A stretch of 42,674 bases of DNA, from positions 1-42,674 of IMG/VR virus record IMGVR_UViG_3300040801_000885; one strand, written 5' to 3'. The position numbers and the translations under genes were made by a program. Under the pieces are notes generated by a model that ran no database searches, was not told where the DNA came from, and was given only the letters and a program-made list of their open reading frames with translations. Below are positions 1-6,545 of this stretch, piece by piece (the first letter of the stretch is position 1; each line of letters begins with the position of its first letter). This DNA comes from a virus.

Positions 1-131
1 GCCTGAACGCGGGGCACTCCTGCGCGGACTGCAAGCCCTCACGCGACACGTTCTGCGCGAAGCATCAGCCGCCGCTGATGGACGGCAAGCCCGACCCCGA
101 AACGATTTGCCCGGACTGGAGTAGGCGATGA
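1..131 (+). CDS. Partial small cysteine-rich protein (3' end only)
   Basis: The reading frame is open from position 3 to the TGA at 129-131, giving 42 visible residues; the start lies outside the window. It has a CxxC pair, then a further Cys and Cys/His residues (SCADC, FCAKH, TICPDW), which suggests a small metal-binding protein. The next gene starts inside its stop (ATGA at 128-131), as throughout this operon. If the two window ends are contiguous, the frame stays open back to an ATG at 42641. No function can be assigned. Confidence 0.6.
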   Translation, partial: LNAGHSCADCKPSRDTFCAKHQPPLMDGKPDPETICPDWSRR

Positions 132-289
132 ACACGTGGCATATCATCAGGCACGGTGAAGAGTGTGAGTGTGAGGAGTGTGGGTACCCGCTTTACACGG
201 GAGACTCCGCGTACTACACTGATGACTACGGGCACGTGTTCTGCGGGAAGGCGTGCGCGAAGCAGACGAGCGAAAGGATGGCATCATGA
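128..289 (+). CDS. Small zinc-ribbon-like protein, 53 aa
   Basis: The start is the ATG overlapping the upstream stop, and the end overlaps the next ATG at 286. The protein has closely spaced cysteines near the N-terminus (EECECEECGYP) and a second cysteine set (FCGKAC) about 30 residues later, the usual spacing of a treble-clef or zinc-ribbon fold. Both overlaps imply translational coupling. Function unknown; a role in nucleic-acid or protein binding is only inferred from the cysteine pattern. Confidence 0.75.
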   Translation: MNTWHIIRHGEECECEECGYPLYTGDSAYYTDDYGHVFCGKACAKQTSERMAS

Positions 290-615
290 GCCCGAAGAGC
301 AACCGACTGTGGGGACTCTGTACGGACCTGAACGACAGCGTGTGGGGCAACGACGTGGACGGTGCCGACATGTGCGCCATCGTTCTTGACCACGAGTATC
401 ACGACGACCTGAGCACGTTCTACACGATGGAAGACGACGAGCCCGGACGGTTCTGGGCAGTCCACGGGCGGGGGTTCGGCATCATCGCGCAGAGCCACGC
501 GTACACGGTGTACCTGTGCAACGACACGTGGACCTACCGGGCGGACATGGGCGACTCCGCCATCAACATGTTCACGCACCTGTACGAGAAGCACGAGCGG
601 AAGGGGTGGTTGTGA
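286..615 (+). CDS. Hypothetical early protein, 109 aa
   Basis: It starts at the ATG overlapping the previous stop (ATGA) and reads MSPKSNRLWGL. The protein is acidic and rich in Asp, Tyr and Trp, with no membrane segment and only scattered cysteines. I do not recognise a family. Its place in an unbroken series of coupled small early genes suggests a host-takeover or accessory role, which is inference from position only. Confidence 0.8.
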   Translation: MSPKSNRLWGLCTDLNDSVWGNDVDGADMCAIVLDHEYHDDLSTFYTMEDDEPGRFWAVHGRGFGIIAQSHAYTVYLCNDTWTYRADMGDSAINMFTHLYEKHERKGWL

Positions 616-914
616 TGACCGAGCGGGAGAAGCAGGACGCAGCGAACGCCGAGGCTCTGCTGCGCACGCAGTCGGCGCTTGTGACTGAGCGCCGCCGGGC
701 GGACGCACTGTCGGACATGGTGGACGAGCTTTGGTACGTCATCAACGAGCTTGGCGACGACAGCGCCACCTTTCGCGTGAAGGTTGCCGAGCTTCGCGCA
801 GAGTACCTGTACCGCGAGGAGCCCGACCCTGAGGCTGGAGATTGCATGGGCTGTACCGCCCGAGAGTGTGCAGTATGCTACCTCGCACAGCCCACGACCG
901 AGGAGAAGTCGTGA
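615..914 (+). CDS. Coiled-coil protein with C-terminal CxxC pairs, 99 aa
   Basis: The ATG at 615 shares its A with the previous TGA (TGATG). The first 65 or so residues are charged and heptad-like, rich in Glu, Arg, Ala and Leu, and probably form a helical coiled coil. The C-terminus holds CMGC and CAVC pairs, a probable zinc site. The next gene begins with GTG four bases before this stop. Function unknown. Confidence 0.8.
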   Translation: MTEREKQDAANAEALLRTQSALVTERRRADALSDMVDELWYVINELGDDSATFRVKVAELRAEYLYREEPDPEAGDCMGCTARECAVCYLAQPTTEEKS

Positions 915-1096
915 AAGACATCACCCTGAACAGCGCCGCCGCGCATCGACTGGCGAAGGATTACCTGCGCGTGTGTGCGGACCTCGTTGGTGCGGACTAC
1001 GACGAGGTGAACGAGGAGTGGGTAGAGCGCCTGCTTGACTCGCTGAACGCAACGGTGTATGCTGAGCACTGGCCATACGACGAGGAGCGAGCATGA
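911..1096 (+). CDS. Hypothetical early protein, 61 aa (GTG start)
   Basis: I chose the GTG at 911 because it overlaps the upstream stop (GTGA) and is preceded by AGGAG. Starting further upstream would run through the neighbour in another frame. The product is a small acidic helical protein with no motif I recognise. It overlaps the next gene at 1093 (ATGA). Confidence 0.75.
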   Translation: MKDITLNSAAAHRLAKDYLRVCADLVGADYDEVNEEWVERLLDSLNATVYAEHWPYDEERA

Positions 1097-1290
1097 CACA
1101 CCGGGACCAGACACGCCTGATGCAGGCGGAGCACATGATGAATACGATTGTCCATACTCTCTGGGCTACTGAGCTTGCGCACGCTGGTGGCCGTGCGTAC
1201 ATGAATGTCGTCACCGATGCAATACACAGCATGGAGTTTCACCGGGACGAACTGCGCAAGGTCATCAACAACACGATACCGGAAGGATGA
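1093..1290 (+). CDS. Hypothetical early protein, 65 aa
   Basis: The ATG at 1093 overlaps the preceding stop. The protein is His- and Met-rich and predicted helical (TRLMQAEHMMNTIVHTL...). No signal peptide, membrane segment or known motif is visible. It belongs to the coupled early operon. Confidence 0.75.
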   Translation: MTHRDQTRLMQAEHMMNTIVHTLWATELAHAGGRAYMNVVTDAIHSMEFHRDELRKVINNTIPEG

Positions 1291-1293
1291 ATC

Positions 1294-1536
1294 ATGAGCG
1301 AGTGGATGCTGTTCCGCACGAGCAACGACCGCAACGGCAATCCCCGTGCGGTGTACGTGGAAGTGGACAAGGGCTGCACGCTGCAAGTCGTGGACATGGG
1401 GTACGATGGTATCGAGGCCGCACGTAAGGCGGGCCACACGGAAGCGTACGCCCCGGCCCTGTTCTTCATCACGCCCGAGGAGTACAAGAACCTCAAGCGT
1501 ATGCAGGACATCCTCAAGGGAATGTGGAGGGATTGA
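1294..1536 (+). CDS. Hypothetical early protein, 80 aa
   Basis: The ATG at 1294 follows the previous stop by 3 bases and has GGAAGGA just upstream as ribosome-binding site. The protein is a small mixed alpha/beta polypeptide ending in a helix (EEYKNLKRMQDILKGMW). No family recognised. Confidence 0.75.
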   Translation: MSEWMLFRTSNDRNGNPRAVYVEVDKGCTLQVVDMGYDGIEAARKAGHTEAYAPALFFITPEEYKNLKRMQDILKGMWRD

Positions 1537-1537
1537 C

Positions 1538-1708
1538 ATGGTGAAGGTCCGCATCACATGGAGCGACGGCATCAAGGACTTTGCGTCCTGCCCGACCGTC
1601 GTCGCCGCCGCCGAGCACATCATCCGCGAGCATCGCATGGTGGGCACGGAAGACGACTATCCGGAGGATATCCGCATCATCAAGGCGACCATCGAGGAGG
1701 AGTCATGA
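1538..1708 (+). CDS. Hypothetical early protein, 56 aa
   Basis: The ATG at 1538 lies 1 base after the previous stop, with GGAGGGA as ribosome-binding site. A longer frame upstream is only read-through in the neighbour's sequence. The product starts MVKVRITWSDG and ends in an acidic helix. Function unknown; coupled to the next gene by ATGA. Confidence 0.75.
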   Translation: MVKVRITWSDGIKDFASCPTVVAAAEHIIREHRMVGTEDDYPEDIRIIKATIEEES

Positions 1709-2241
1709 AGACCGCCGACATGAAGCTTGGGGAAGCCTACGCCAAGAGCGGACACCGTGACTGGCGCGGCGACACGTACGAGCACGCGACCAAGGTGACC
1801 CTGCTGGACAAGCGCACGTGGTACGACGACAGTGCGGGGCGCTGGTATGGGGACCGCAAGACGCGCAGCGTCACGCCGCAGTTCGGTGGCCCGGTCAAGC
1901 TTGACGAGAACATCAGCACGCTCAAGCGCTCATTCTGCAAGCGCGGTGTTCTCGTGCGGGTGGAGAGTGGCTGGGACACTGGTAGCGCGCGAGTGGTCCC
2001 GTTCCAGCAGATTGTGGATACGTGGGACGGGTACGCCGCCCGCGTCGTGGACAACAAGGACCGCTACGACAAGGCTCGTGTCGCCGCCGAGGCGCGCGGT
2101 GCGGAGGAGCGGGAGCAGCGCAAGGAGATGCTCGCGTGGGCTGCTGCGCTTGGCATCGAGCCCGCCGTCGTCAATGTGTACGGGCAGCCTATCCTCAGGC
2201 TCACGCACGAGCAAGTGAGGAAGCTTGTCGGGAAGGAGTGA
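1705..2241 (+). CDS. Hypothetical early protein, 178 aa
   Basis: The start at 1705 overlaps the previous stop and has GGAGGAG upstream. The N-terminal 100 residues are basic and look beta-rich (TKVTLLDKRTW, TRSVTPQFGG, GVLVRVESGW). A charged helix then runs from about residue 115 to 145, and a short C-terminal segment ends in LTHEQVRKLVGKE. No catalytic motif is visible. It could be a nucleic-acid-binding protein given its basic charge, but that is a guess. Confidence 0.8.
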   Translation: MKTADMKLGEAYAKSGHRDWRGDTYEHATKVTLLDKRTWYDDSAGRWYGDRKTRSVTPQFGGPVKLDENISTLKRSFCKRGVLVRVESGWDTGSARVVPFQQIVDTWDGYAARVVDNKDRYDKARVAAEARGAEEREQRKEMLAWAAALGIEPAVVNVYGQPILRLTHEQVRKLVGKE

Positions 2242-2243
2242 CT

Positions 2244-2489
2244 ATGTTCGTGCTGATGAATGGGACAGTGGGCTGTATGCCCGACAGCGCGCATGAGTAC
2301 GAGTCGGCGGAGTCAGCCGTCGAGGAAGCCGTCGTCACGTTCGGGGACGCCCTGAGCGTAGACGAGTGTGACGACATGGTGGTTGACCTGTGGGATTACG
2401 GGCTGCACTACTTCACCGACCCCGCCGCCGCAGGCGCAGACTACGTGAGCCTGAGTGTGGCTCTTGACAAGGACAACCCAGTAGCGTAG
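2244..2489 (+). CDS. Hypothetical acidic protein, 81 aa
   Basis: The ATG at 2244 is preceded by GGAAGGAG. The protein is strongly acidic, with a run of Glu, Asp and Ser, and has no recognisable motif. The last part of the gene carries a consensus-like promoter (2464-2492) for the genes that follow. Confidence 0.75.
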   Translation: MFVLMNGTVGCMPDSAHEYESAESAVEEAVVTFGDALSVDECDDMVVDLWDYGLHYFTDPAAAGADYVSLSVALDKDNPVA

Positions 2490-2492
2490 AAT
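2464..2492 (+). promoter_or_regulatory. Sigma70-type promoter inside the early operon
   Basis: TTGACA at 2464-2469 is separated by 17 bases from TAGAAT at 2487-2492. The -35 is perfect, the -10 matches five of six, and the spacing is optimal. The predicted transcript start near 2499 lies just before the next gene, so this would be an internal booster promoter. Function is inferred from sequence only. Confidence 0.6.
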
Positions 2493-2508
2493 GGATGGTG
2501 GCATGGGC

Positions 2509-2853
2509 ATGTTCGACTACAGCGACGAGGACAGGGAAATGCTGGCCGAGCTTGAGAACGCCGGGTACGGCGAGGAAGAGGCGGACATGTACGACGAGGA
2601 GTATCAGATTCGGCGGGCTGAACAGCGTGAGGAGATGGAGTACTTCGCGCAGGCGCAGGAGGACGCCGCCGAGGAGGCCGCACGCATGAGGATGTTGGCG
2701 AGCACGTGCCCCAAGTGCGGGAAGGATTGCGGTGACGCCGACCACGAACCGCCCGACCCGAGCGTGGGCATCATGGGCGGGGTGTACATCAACGAGTGCC
2801 CCAAGCACGGCACGTTCTACACGTACGATGACGGCACACAGGAGGTGGAGTGA
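2509..2853 (+). CDS. Acidic coiled-coil protein with CxxC zinc motif, about 114 aa
   Basis: In-frame ATGs occur at 2491, 2503 and 2509. I prefer 2509 because GGTGG lies 7 bases before it, and because the ATG at 2491 sits inside the -10 of the promoter at 2464-2492 and has no ribosome-binding site. The first 60 residues are a very acidic helix (EDREMLAELENAGYGEEEAD). The C-terminal part has TCPKCG and NECPKHGTF, a likely zinc ribbon. Function unknown. Confidence 0.75.
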   Translation: MFDYSDEDREMLAELENAGYGEEEADMYDEEYQIRRAEQREEMEYFAQAQEDAAEEAARMRMLASTCPKCGKDCGDADHEPPDPSVGIMGGVYINECPKHGTFYTYDDGTQEVE

Positions 2854-3092
2854 TGGAGTCCAAGATGTACAGCGGGTCCCTGCACCCGGCTGCGGGTACG
2901 TTCGACACCGAGCACATCACGAACGCGCACGAGGATGTTCTCGTCAAGGCTCACCTCACCTTCTTCAGGCACGGTGACAACACGTACACGATGAAGGTCG
3001 AGGGTATCGGCATCGGCTTCCGCTGCGCCTGCACGGAGGAGGACGTGGTGGAGCTTATCCGTGTGGCGGAGAAGGCTCTGGCGGGGGAGTGA
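2853..3092 (+). CDS. Hypothetical early protein, 79 aa
   Basis: ATG at 2853 overlaps the previous TGA and is preceded by a strong GGAGGTGG; a GTG three bases upstream is a less likely start. The protein is beta-rich in the middle (HLTFFRHGDNTYTMKVEGIG) and ends in a helix (VVELIRVAEKALAG). No family recognised. Confidence 0.75.
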   Translation: MESKMYSGSLHPAAGTFDTEHITNAHEDVLVKAHLTFFRHGDNTYTMKVEGIGIGFRCACTEEDVVELIRVAEKALAGE

Positions 3093-3097
3093 ATAAT

Positions 3098-3382
3098 ATG
3101 CAGCTTGAGCTTGAGGTTTACGGAGCCCTGTGCGCCCTAAGTACGTTCCGCATCAACGGTGTTGACTGTGACGAGGAACACTTTGGCGAGGGCGCAGACG
3201 ATTGCCCTGACACGGCCGAGCCTTACGGCTGCGGTGACTACCGGTGGAAGCGCATCCCGCTTGAGAAGCAGTACGATGGATTCCTTGCGGACCACGGAGG
3301 TATCACTCCCGAGGAGTACGACGAGGTGTGTGAGAGGCTTGAGGAACTGCTCTCGTTCGGTAGCTGCGGGTGGTGCGTGTGA
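3098..3382 (+). CDS. Cysteine-containing early protein, 94 aa
   Basis: I place the start at ATG 3098, 8 bases after GGGGGAG; a GTG at 3089 overlapping the upstream stop is the alternative. The sequence contains about seven cysteines, including a C-terminal CGWC, and a helical region (EEYDEVCERLEELL). It may bind metal, but the cysteine spacing is irregular. Function unknown. Confidence 0.75.
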   Translation: MQLELEVYGALCALSTFRINGVDCDEEHFGEGADDCPDTAEPYGCGDYRWKRIPLEKQYDGFLADHGGITPEEYDEVCERLEELLSFGSCGWCV

Positions 3383-3507
3383 AGGGGTGGCAGGACATCT
3401 TCGCCTTGACACTGGTCCTGTTCTGTGTTACCCTAGGGTTTGGTATTCTGTTATGGTACTTGTACCTTGTTCTTCTGTTCATTCACATGATAGGAGAGTG
3501 TCTATGA
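3379..3507 (+). CDS. Small membrane protein, 42 aa (GTG start)
   Basis: Reading from GTG 3379, which overlaps the previous stop, gives a protein with a short polar N-terminus and one long hydrophobic stretch of about 25 residues (FALTLVLFCVTLGFGILLWY and following Leu/Val-rich sequence). It ends at 3507, overlapping the next ATG at 3504. The coupling at both ends supports it as real. It is probably a single-pass inner-membrane peptide. The gene body also contains a promoter-like element (3406-3434). Confidence 0.65.
   Translation: MKGWQDIFALTLVLFCVTLGFGILLWYLYLVLLFIHMIGECL
3406..3434 (+). promoter_or_regulatory. Extended -10 promoter with palindromic ACCCTAGGGT
   Basis: TTGACA at 3406-3411, then 17 bases, then TACCCT at 3429-3434, with TGT directly before the -10. 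The -10 is weak but overlaps the perfect palindrome ACCCTAGGGT (3430-3439). The same arrangement, including CTGTGnTACCCTA, recurs at 36289-36317. I infer a regulated promoter with an operator over the -10, driving the gene at 3504 and downstream. Confidence 0.5.
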
Positions 3508-3731
3508 GGGAAGTGAAGAAGACCAAAGCAGGGCTTTACGTTGAGTACACGACGCGCGGAGTGAGCAGCGTTGTGCTCAGGGGCAAGCCTGATAACTGGG
3601 AGCTTGCACTTCCCAACCACAAGATTGACGGCGCATACTGGCGCAAGGCGAAGGGAGTCACGGACGAGGAGCTTGTCGGTATCATCGACTGTTGCGAGAG
3701 TATCCTGCACGCTACAAGGGAGAAGAAATGA
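3504..3731 (+). CDS. Hypothetical early protein, 75 aa
   Basis: The ATG at 3504 overlaps the preceding stop and follows ATAGGAGAG. The product is basic and small (MREVKKTKAGLYVEYTTRG), with an N-terminal beta part and a C-terminal helix. No motif recognised. It is the first gene after the promoter at 3406-3434. Confidence 0.75.
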   Translation: MREVKKTKAGLYVEYTTRGVSSVVLRGKPDNWELALPNHKIDGAYWRKAKGVTDEELVGIIDCCESILHATREKK

Positions 3732-3919
3732 CTGTGTACTACACCGTGGTAGCATCGAACGAAGTGTGTGACGAGGGTATCGAGCAGACCATCTACAAGA
3801 CCACGCAGCTTTCGAACCTCAATGCCATCCTCAACGAGGTGGACGGCTACGGATACGACCACGTGGACCTGACCATCAGCGACGGCGAGGTCCCCGTGAC
3901 CGTCGAGGTGGCGACATGA
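3728..3919 (+). CDS. Hypothetical early protein, 63 aa
   Basis: The start at ATG 3728 overlaps the previous TGA and is preceded by AGGGAGAAG. The small mixed-fold protein begins MTVYYTVVASNEV and ends in a beta-rich segment. Coupled to the next gene by ATGA at 3916. No function can be assigned. Confidence 0.75.
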   Translation: MTVYYTVVASNEVCDEGIEQTIYKTTQLSNLNAILNEVDGYGYDHVDLTISDGEVPVTVEVAT

Positions 3920-4122
3920 ACACCGTTGTCCGCATGTACGACGACAGGGGAGCGCTCTTGGGTGGTACCACGGGCGAGGACATCAAGGTGGCCCTGCTCA
4001 AGGCTACAGCGCTCGTGGACGCGCTTGCGTACCACGGGTACACCGCCGTGCGGGTTGACATCATGCCCGAGTACGACCCGACGTTCGATGAGAACAGTGA
4101 GGTTGACCCCTATGCCGGTTGA
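3916..4122 (+). CDS. Hypothetical early protein, 68 aa
   Basis: ATG 3916 overlaps the upstream stop, with GAGGTGG before it. The protein has an alpha/beta pattern (NTVVRMYDDRGALLGG, then a helix, then TAVRVDIMPEYD). The gene overlaps the small membrane peptide at 4112. Function unknown. Confidence 0.75.
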   Translation: MNTVVRMYDDRGALLGGTTGEDIKVALLKATALVDALAYHGYTAVRVDIMPEYDPTFDENSEVDPYAG

Positions 4123-4183
4123 GGTGGGGCTGCTGGCCATCGGGCTGGCGGTACTCATCTACTGGATAGGAGGTGTGGATTGA
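4112..4183 (+). CDS. Tiny membrane peptide, 23 aa
   Basis: ATG 4112 to TGA 4183 encodes MPVEVGLLAIGLAVLIYWIG plus three residues, almost entirely one transmembrane helix. It sits between two coupled genes, overlapping the upstream one by 11 bases and the downstream TTG start by 4, with GAGG about 10 bases before the start. Short hydrophobic frames can arise by chance, so the call rests on the coupling. Confidence 0.5.
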   Translation: MPVEVGLLAIGLAVLIYWIGGVD

Positions 4184-4419
4184 AACTCTACCGAAGGGAT
4201 AGCGAAACGTTCTTCGTGCGCAGCGACAACCGGGTAGTGTGGGAGCTATTCAAAGACCTCGCTCCCATGCTGTTCACCCCGGGGATGACCGAGCTTCCGC
4301 TAGTCAAGGAGCTTATCGAGCGTGCCCGCCCGTGTGAGTGGGAGGACCTACCGAGGTGGGCGAAGAACCAGATAGCAGAGCTAGTGGAAGAGGGATTCCT
4401 ACCAGAGGAGCAGACGTGA
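4180..4419 (+). CDS. Hypothetical early protein, 79 aa (TTG start)
   Basis: TTG 4180 is chosen because a near-perfect AGGAGGTG lies just upstream and the start overlaps the previous stop. The protein begins MKLYRRDSETFFVRSD and continues with amphipathic helices. No family recognised. Confidence 0.75.
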   Translation: MKLYRRDSETFFVRSDNRVVWELFKDLAPMLFTPGMTELPLVKELIERARPCEWEDLPRWAKNQIAELVEEGFLPEEQT

Positions 4420-4571
4420 TTACTGTATGGGCAACACGGGATGGGGAGTGGGCTATCGAGGACATCGTGTGCAACTACGAGCACGCTATGGGCATCGCCG
4501 TAGAGTGCCTCGCCAACGGCGCAGAGATTCGCCTTGAGTACGGAGCGTGCGATGAGCTTTCCGGAGTGTGA
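4416..4571 (+). CDS. Hypothetical early protein, 51 aa (GTG start)
   Basis: GTG 4416 overlaps the stop of the previous gene (GTGA), with AGAGGAG 8 bases upstream. The product is small and acidic (VITVWATRDGEWAIEDIVCN...). It overlaps the next start at 4552. Function unknown. Confidence 0.65.
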   Translation: MITVWATRDGEWAIEDIVCNYEHAMGIAVECLANGAEIRLEYGACDELSGV

Positions 4572-4797
4572 CCGCTACGAGTGCCCCGAGTGTCCGAGGC
4601 TCGATTGCCCGGACAGGGAGGTGCCAGAGGAGCCGCTTGACAGGACCATAGAGGATAGGGTAGAATCTCTTGAGGGGTGCGTCAAGGCCCTCACGGTCCA
4701 CGTTATCGCTCTCGTGGAGGAGCAAGAGGAACTGAGCGAGCGAGTGAACACCGTGCTAGCAGCTATCGTCAGGGCAGCCACAGGAGAGGAGCACTAA
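4552..4797 (+). CDS. Cys-cluster plus coiled-coil protein, 81 aa
   Basis: ATG 4552 is preceded by GGAG. The N-terminus has a dense cysteine cluster (ECDRYECPECPRLDCPD), probably metal binding. It is followed by a long heptad-rich helix from about residue 35 to 75 (VESLEGCVKALTVHVIALVE). This suggests a small oligomeric zinc protein. It is directly upstream of the SSB-like gene and contains that gene's candidate promoter. Confidence 0.75.
   Translation: MSFPECDRYECPECPRLDCPDREVPEEPLDRTIEDRVESLEGCVKALTVHVIALVEEQEELSERVNTVLAAIVRAATGEEH
4637..4666 (+). promoter_or_regulatory. Candidate promoter upstream of the SSB gene
   Basis: TTGACA at 4637-4642, 18-base spacer, TAGAAT at 4661-4666. The hexamers are the same as in the 2464 promoter. 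It would start a transcript near 4673, about 125 bases before the SSB-like gene. Sequence prediction only. Confidence 0.5.
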
Positions 4798-5384
4798 TGC
4801 CGAGCGCGACCATCGAGTGTCACAACGTCAAGCAGAGCGTCAACGGTCAGTGGATTGACTACAAGCCCGGGGATACGCCCATCAAGGGGCAGTACGGATT
4901 CTCCCTGCGCATCGGCTACAAGAACGGCGAGGAGTGGGAGAACTACTACGTCAACGACGTGCAGATTTGGGAGCAGTTCGCCAAGGGCAACACTGTCGTC
5001 GTTGAGTACGAGGTGCGCAAGAGCAAGAGCGGGCGTGAGAGCAACGTCATCACGGGCGTGGGCTCGCTGGGCACCAGCAACAGCTACGCCGACGTGGCAT
5101 CGGGGAAGAAGGACGCCGCCTTCGCCGCCAACAACGGCTCGCGTAACGACAGCATCGAGAAGCAGACTCACGTCAAGGCGTGGGCCAGCATGTACGCCGG
5201 GGCGGGCACGCTGCCGACCCCCGAGGAGTTTGCGGCCAACGTCATCTCCTCGTGGGAGCGCACGCACAATCCACCGGAGCCCAAGGTTGACTCCCTCGTG
5301 GAGCACGTGACGGCCGCACAGGAGCAGCTTGACGCTACGCCTGAGCCCGAGGCCGAGCAGCCCGCCGACGACATTCCGTTCTGA
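4797..5384 (+). CDS. Single-stranded DNA-binding protein-like, 195 aa
   Basis: The start at ATG 4797 follows GGAGAGGAG. Residues 1-90 have a beta-rich pattern compatible with an OB fold (SATIECHNVKQSV, YGFSLRIGYKNG, NTVVVEYEVRKSK). A low-complexity linker then leads to a very acidic tail ending PADDIPF. A terminal DDIPF is the hallmark of bacterial SSB proteins, where it docks partner proteins. The gene lies directly upstream of a recombination nuclease, and a DnaB-type helicase follows about 1.8 kb downstream. It would coat ssDNA during replication and recombination. The OB fold is inferred; the tail is seen. Confidence 0.7.
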   Translation: MPSATIECHNVKQSVNGQWIDYKPGDTPIKGQYGFSLRIGYKNGEEWENYYVNDVQIWEQFAKGNTVVVEYEVRKSKSGRESNVITGVGSLGTSNSYADVASGKKDAAFAANNGSRNDSIEKQTHVKAWASMYAGAGTLPTPEEFAANVISSWERTHNPPEPKVDSLVEHVTAAQEQLDATPEPEAEQPADDIPF

Positions 5385-5394
5385 GAGGAGACAC

Positions 5395-6312
5395 ATGTTC
5401 GACCTTGACAGGCTCGTTGGAGACTACATCAACAAGCACAACGGCTGGCCGGTCCTAACCCGGTCAGCCGGGCGGGGGCCGTGGGAAGCCGAGCAGCTTC
5501 ACGCTACGGACCTGATGGCCTGCCCTCGTGCCGTGGCCATGCGCCTGCGTGGTGACAAGGCGGAGCCGTTCCCTTCCCAGAAGGTGCGTCAGTTCTGGGC
5601 TGCGAACCAGCAGCACGAGCTTATCTACGCTGCGCTCAAGGACGCAGACTTGCTGGTGGATTGCGAGGTGCCGGTGCCCATGCCTAACGGCTGGAGCGGC
5701 ACGGCCGACATGATTCTCAAGAGCTTCCACAATCAGATTCGTGGAAGAGGAGGGAAGACGGAAGACCGATTCCACGTGGCCGACAGCAAGAACCCGCACC
5801 CGAACATGGTCAAGTACTACGACGGGTACCCCAAGCCTGACGACATCTTTCAGGTGAGCGTGTACACGAGGTACCTGCATGGTGCCCCGCATACGCTGGA
5901 GAACGAGGGAGAAGTGTTCTACATGCCGCTGGGTGGGGCGGGGGAGTACAAGCCTACCCGCTTCCCGCTCGTGCCGTGGACGGAGATTGACGCCCGGGTC
6001 CGGTTCTTCAACGAGGTGCGTGACAACCTGCCCGCCATCCCCGACCCGCTTGAGTTTGAGGTGCGTTGGCCCAAGCGTGGTGAGCCGTTCGGGAACCGGC
6101 GCATGAACAGGGGCATGGCCGGTGGAGACATCGTACTTGGTACATCGTGGCGCTGCTCGTACTGCAACTACCAGTGCCCCAACCGTGACCATCAGGCACA
6201 GCGCGTCGTCAAGGTGAGCACGGCAGGCGGTGAGTACACGATGACATGGAGCAAGGGCATGGAGAAGTACACGGACGCTGTTGAACGCCTACTTGAGGAG
6301 AGTGCAAAGTGA
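5395..6312 (+). CDS. RecB/Cas4-like PD-(D/E)XK nuclease with Fe-S-type cysteines, 305 aa
   Basis: The start at ATG 5395 follows GAGAGGAG. Motifs run in the order expected for the RecB/Cas4 superfamily: Cys43 in a CPRAVAMR block, His74, Asp105 (GTAD), Asp130-Ser-Lys132 (the D/E-x-K pair), Gln153 with Tyr157 (QVSVY), then Cys254, Cys257 and Cys261. One N-terminal and three C-terminal cysteines is the pattern that holds a 4Fe-4S cluster in Cas4 and AddB. The enzyme is expected to degrade or resect DNA ends during phage replication or recombination, next to the SSB gene. No CRISPR genes are nearby, so it is a stand-alone phage nuclease. Substrate polarity cannot be read from the sequence. Confidence 0.85.
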   Translation: MFDLDRLVGDYINKHNGWPVLTRSAGRGPWEAEQLHATDLMACPRAVAMRLRGDKAEPFPSQKVRQFWAANQQHELIYAALKDADLLVDCEVPVPMPNGWSGTADMILKSFHNQIRGRGGKTEDRFHVADSKNPHPNMVKYYDGYPKPDDIFQVSVYTRYLHGAPHTLENEGEVFYMPLGGAGEYKPTRFPLVPWTEIDARVRFFNEVRDNLPAIPDPLEFEVRWPKRGEPFGNRRMNRGMAGGDIVLGTSWRCSYCNYQCPNRDHQAQRVVKVSTAGGEYTMTWSKGMEKYTDAVERLLEESAK

Positions 6313-6545
6313 GCAAGGCAAGGACATGCGATTGGTGCGGCGAGGACATCGGGGCGAACGAGGCGCGCGTGCGCATCCCAGTGACGTACGATGGTGAGCC
6401 CTTCGCCTACCACGTCAGGTGCTACTGTCAGGTGTTCCCTCACGAGTGCCTGCGCCACATCGCAGCGGACAAAGACGCATGGTCCGGGAGTGACTCTATC
6501 CCCAACGCCCTTCGTGTCCTTGGGGCTGCGCTTGCGAAGCGGTGA
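6309..6545 (+). CDS. Zinc-ribbon protein, 78 aa (GTG start)
   Basis: GTG 6309 overlaps the stop of the nuclease gene, with GAGGAG upstream. The N-terminus has CDWCGEDI, and a second cysteine group (RCYCQVF, HEC) follows 30 residues later, so one zinc site is likely. It is coupled at the 3' end to the Vsr-like nuclease gene. A partner role with the flanking nucleases is possible but unsupported. Confidence 0.75.
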   Translation: MSKARTCDWCGEDIGANEARVRIPVTYDGEPFAYHVRCYCQVFPHECLRHIAADKDAWSGSDSIPNALRVLGAALAKR

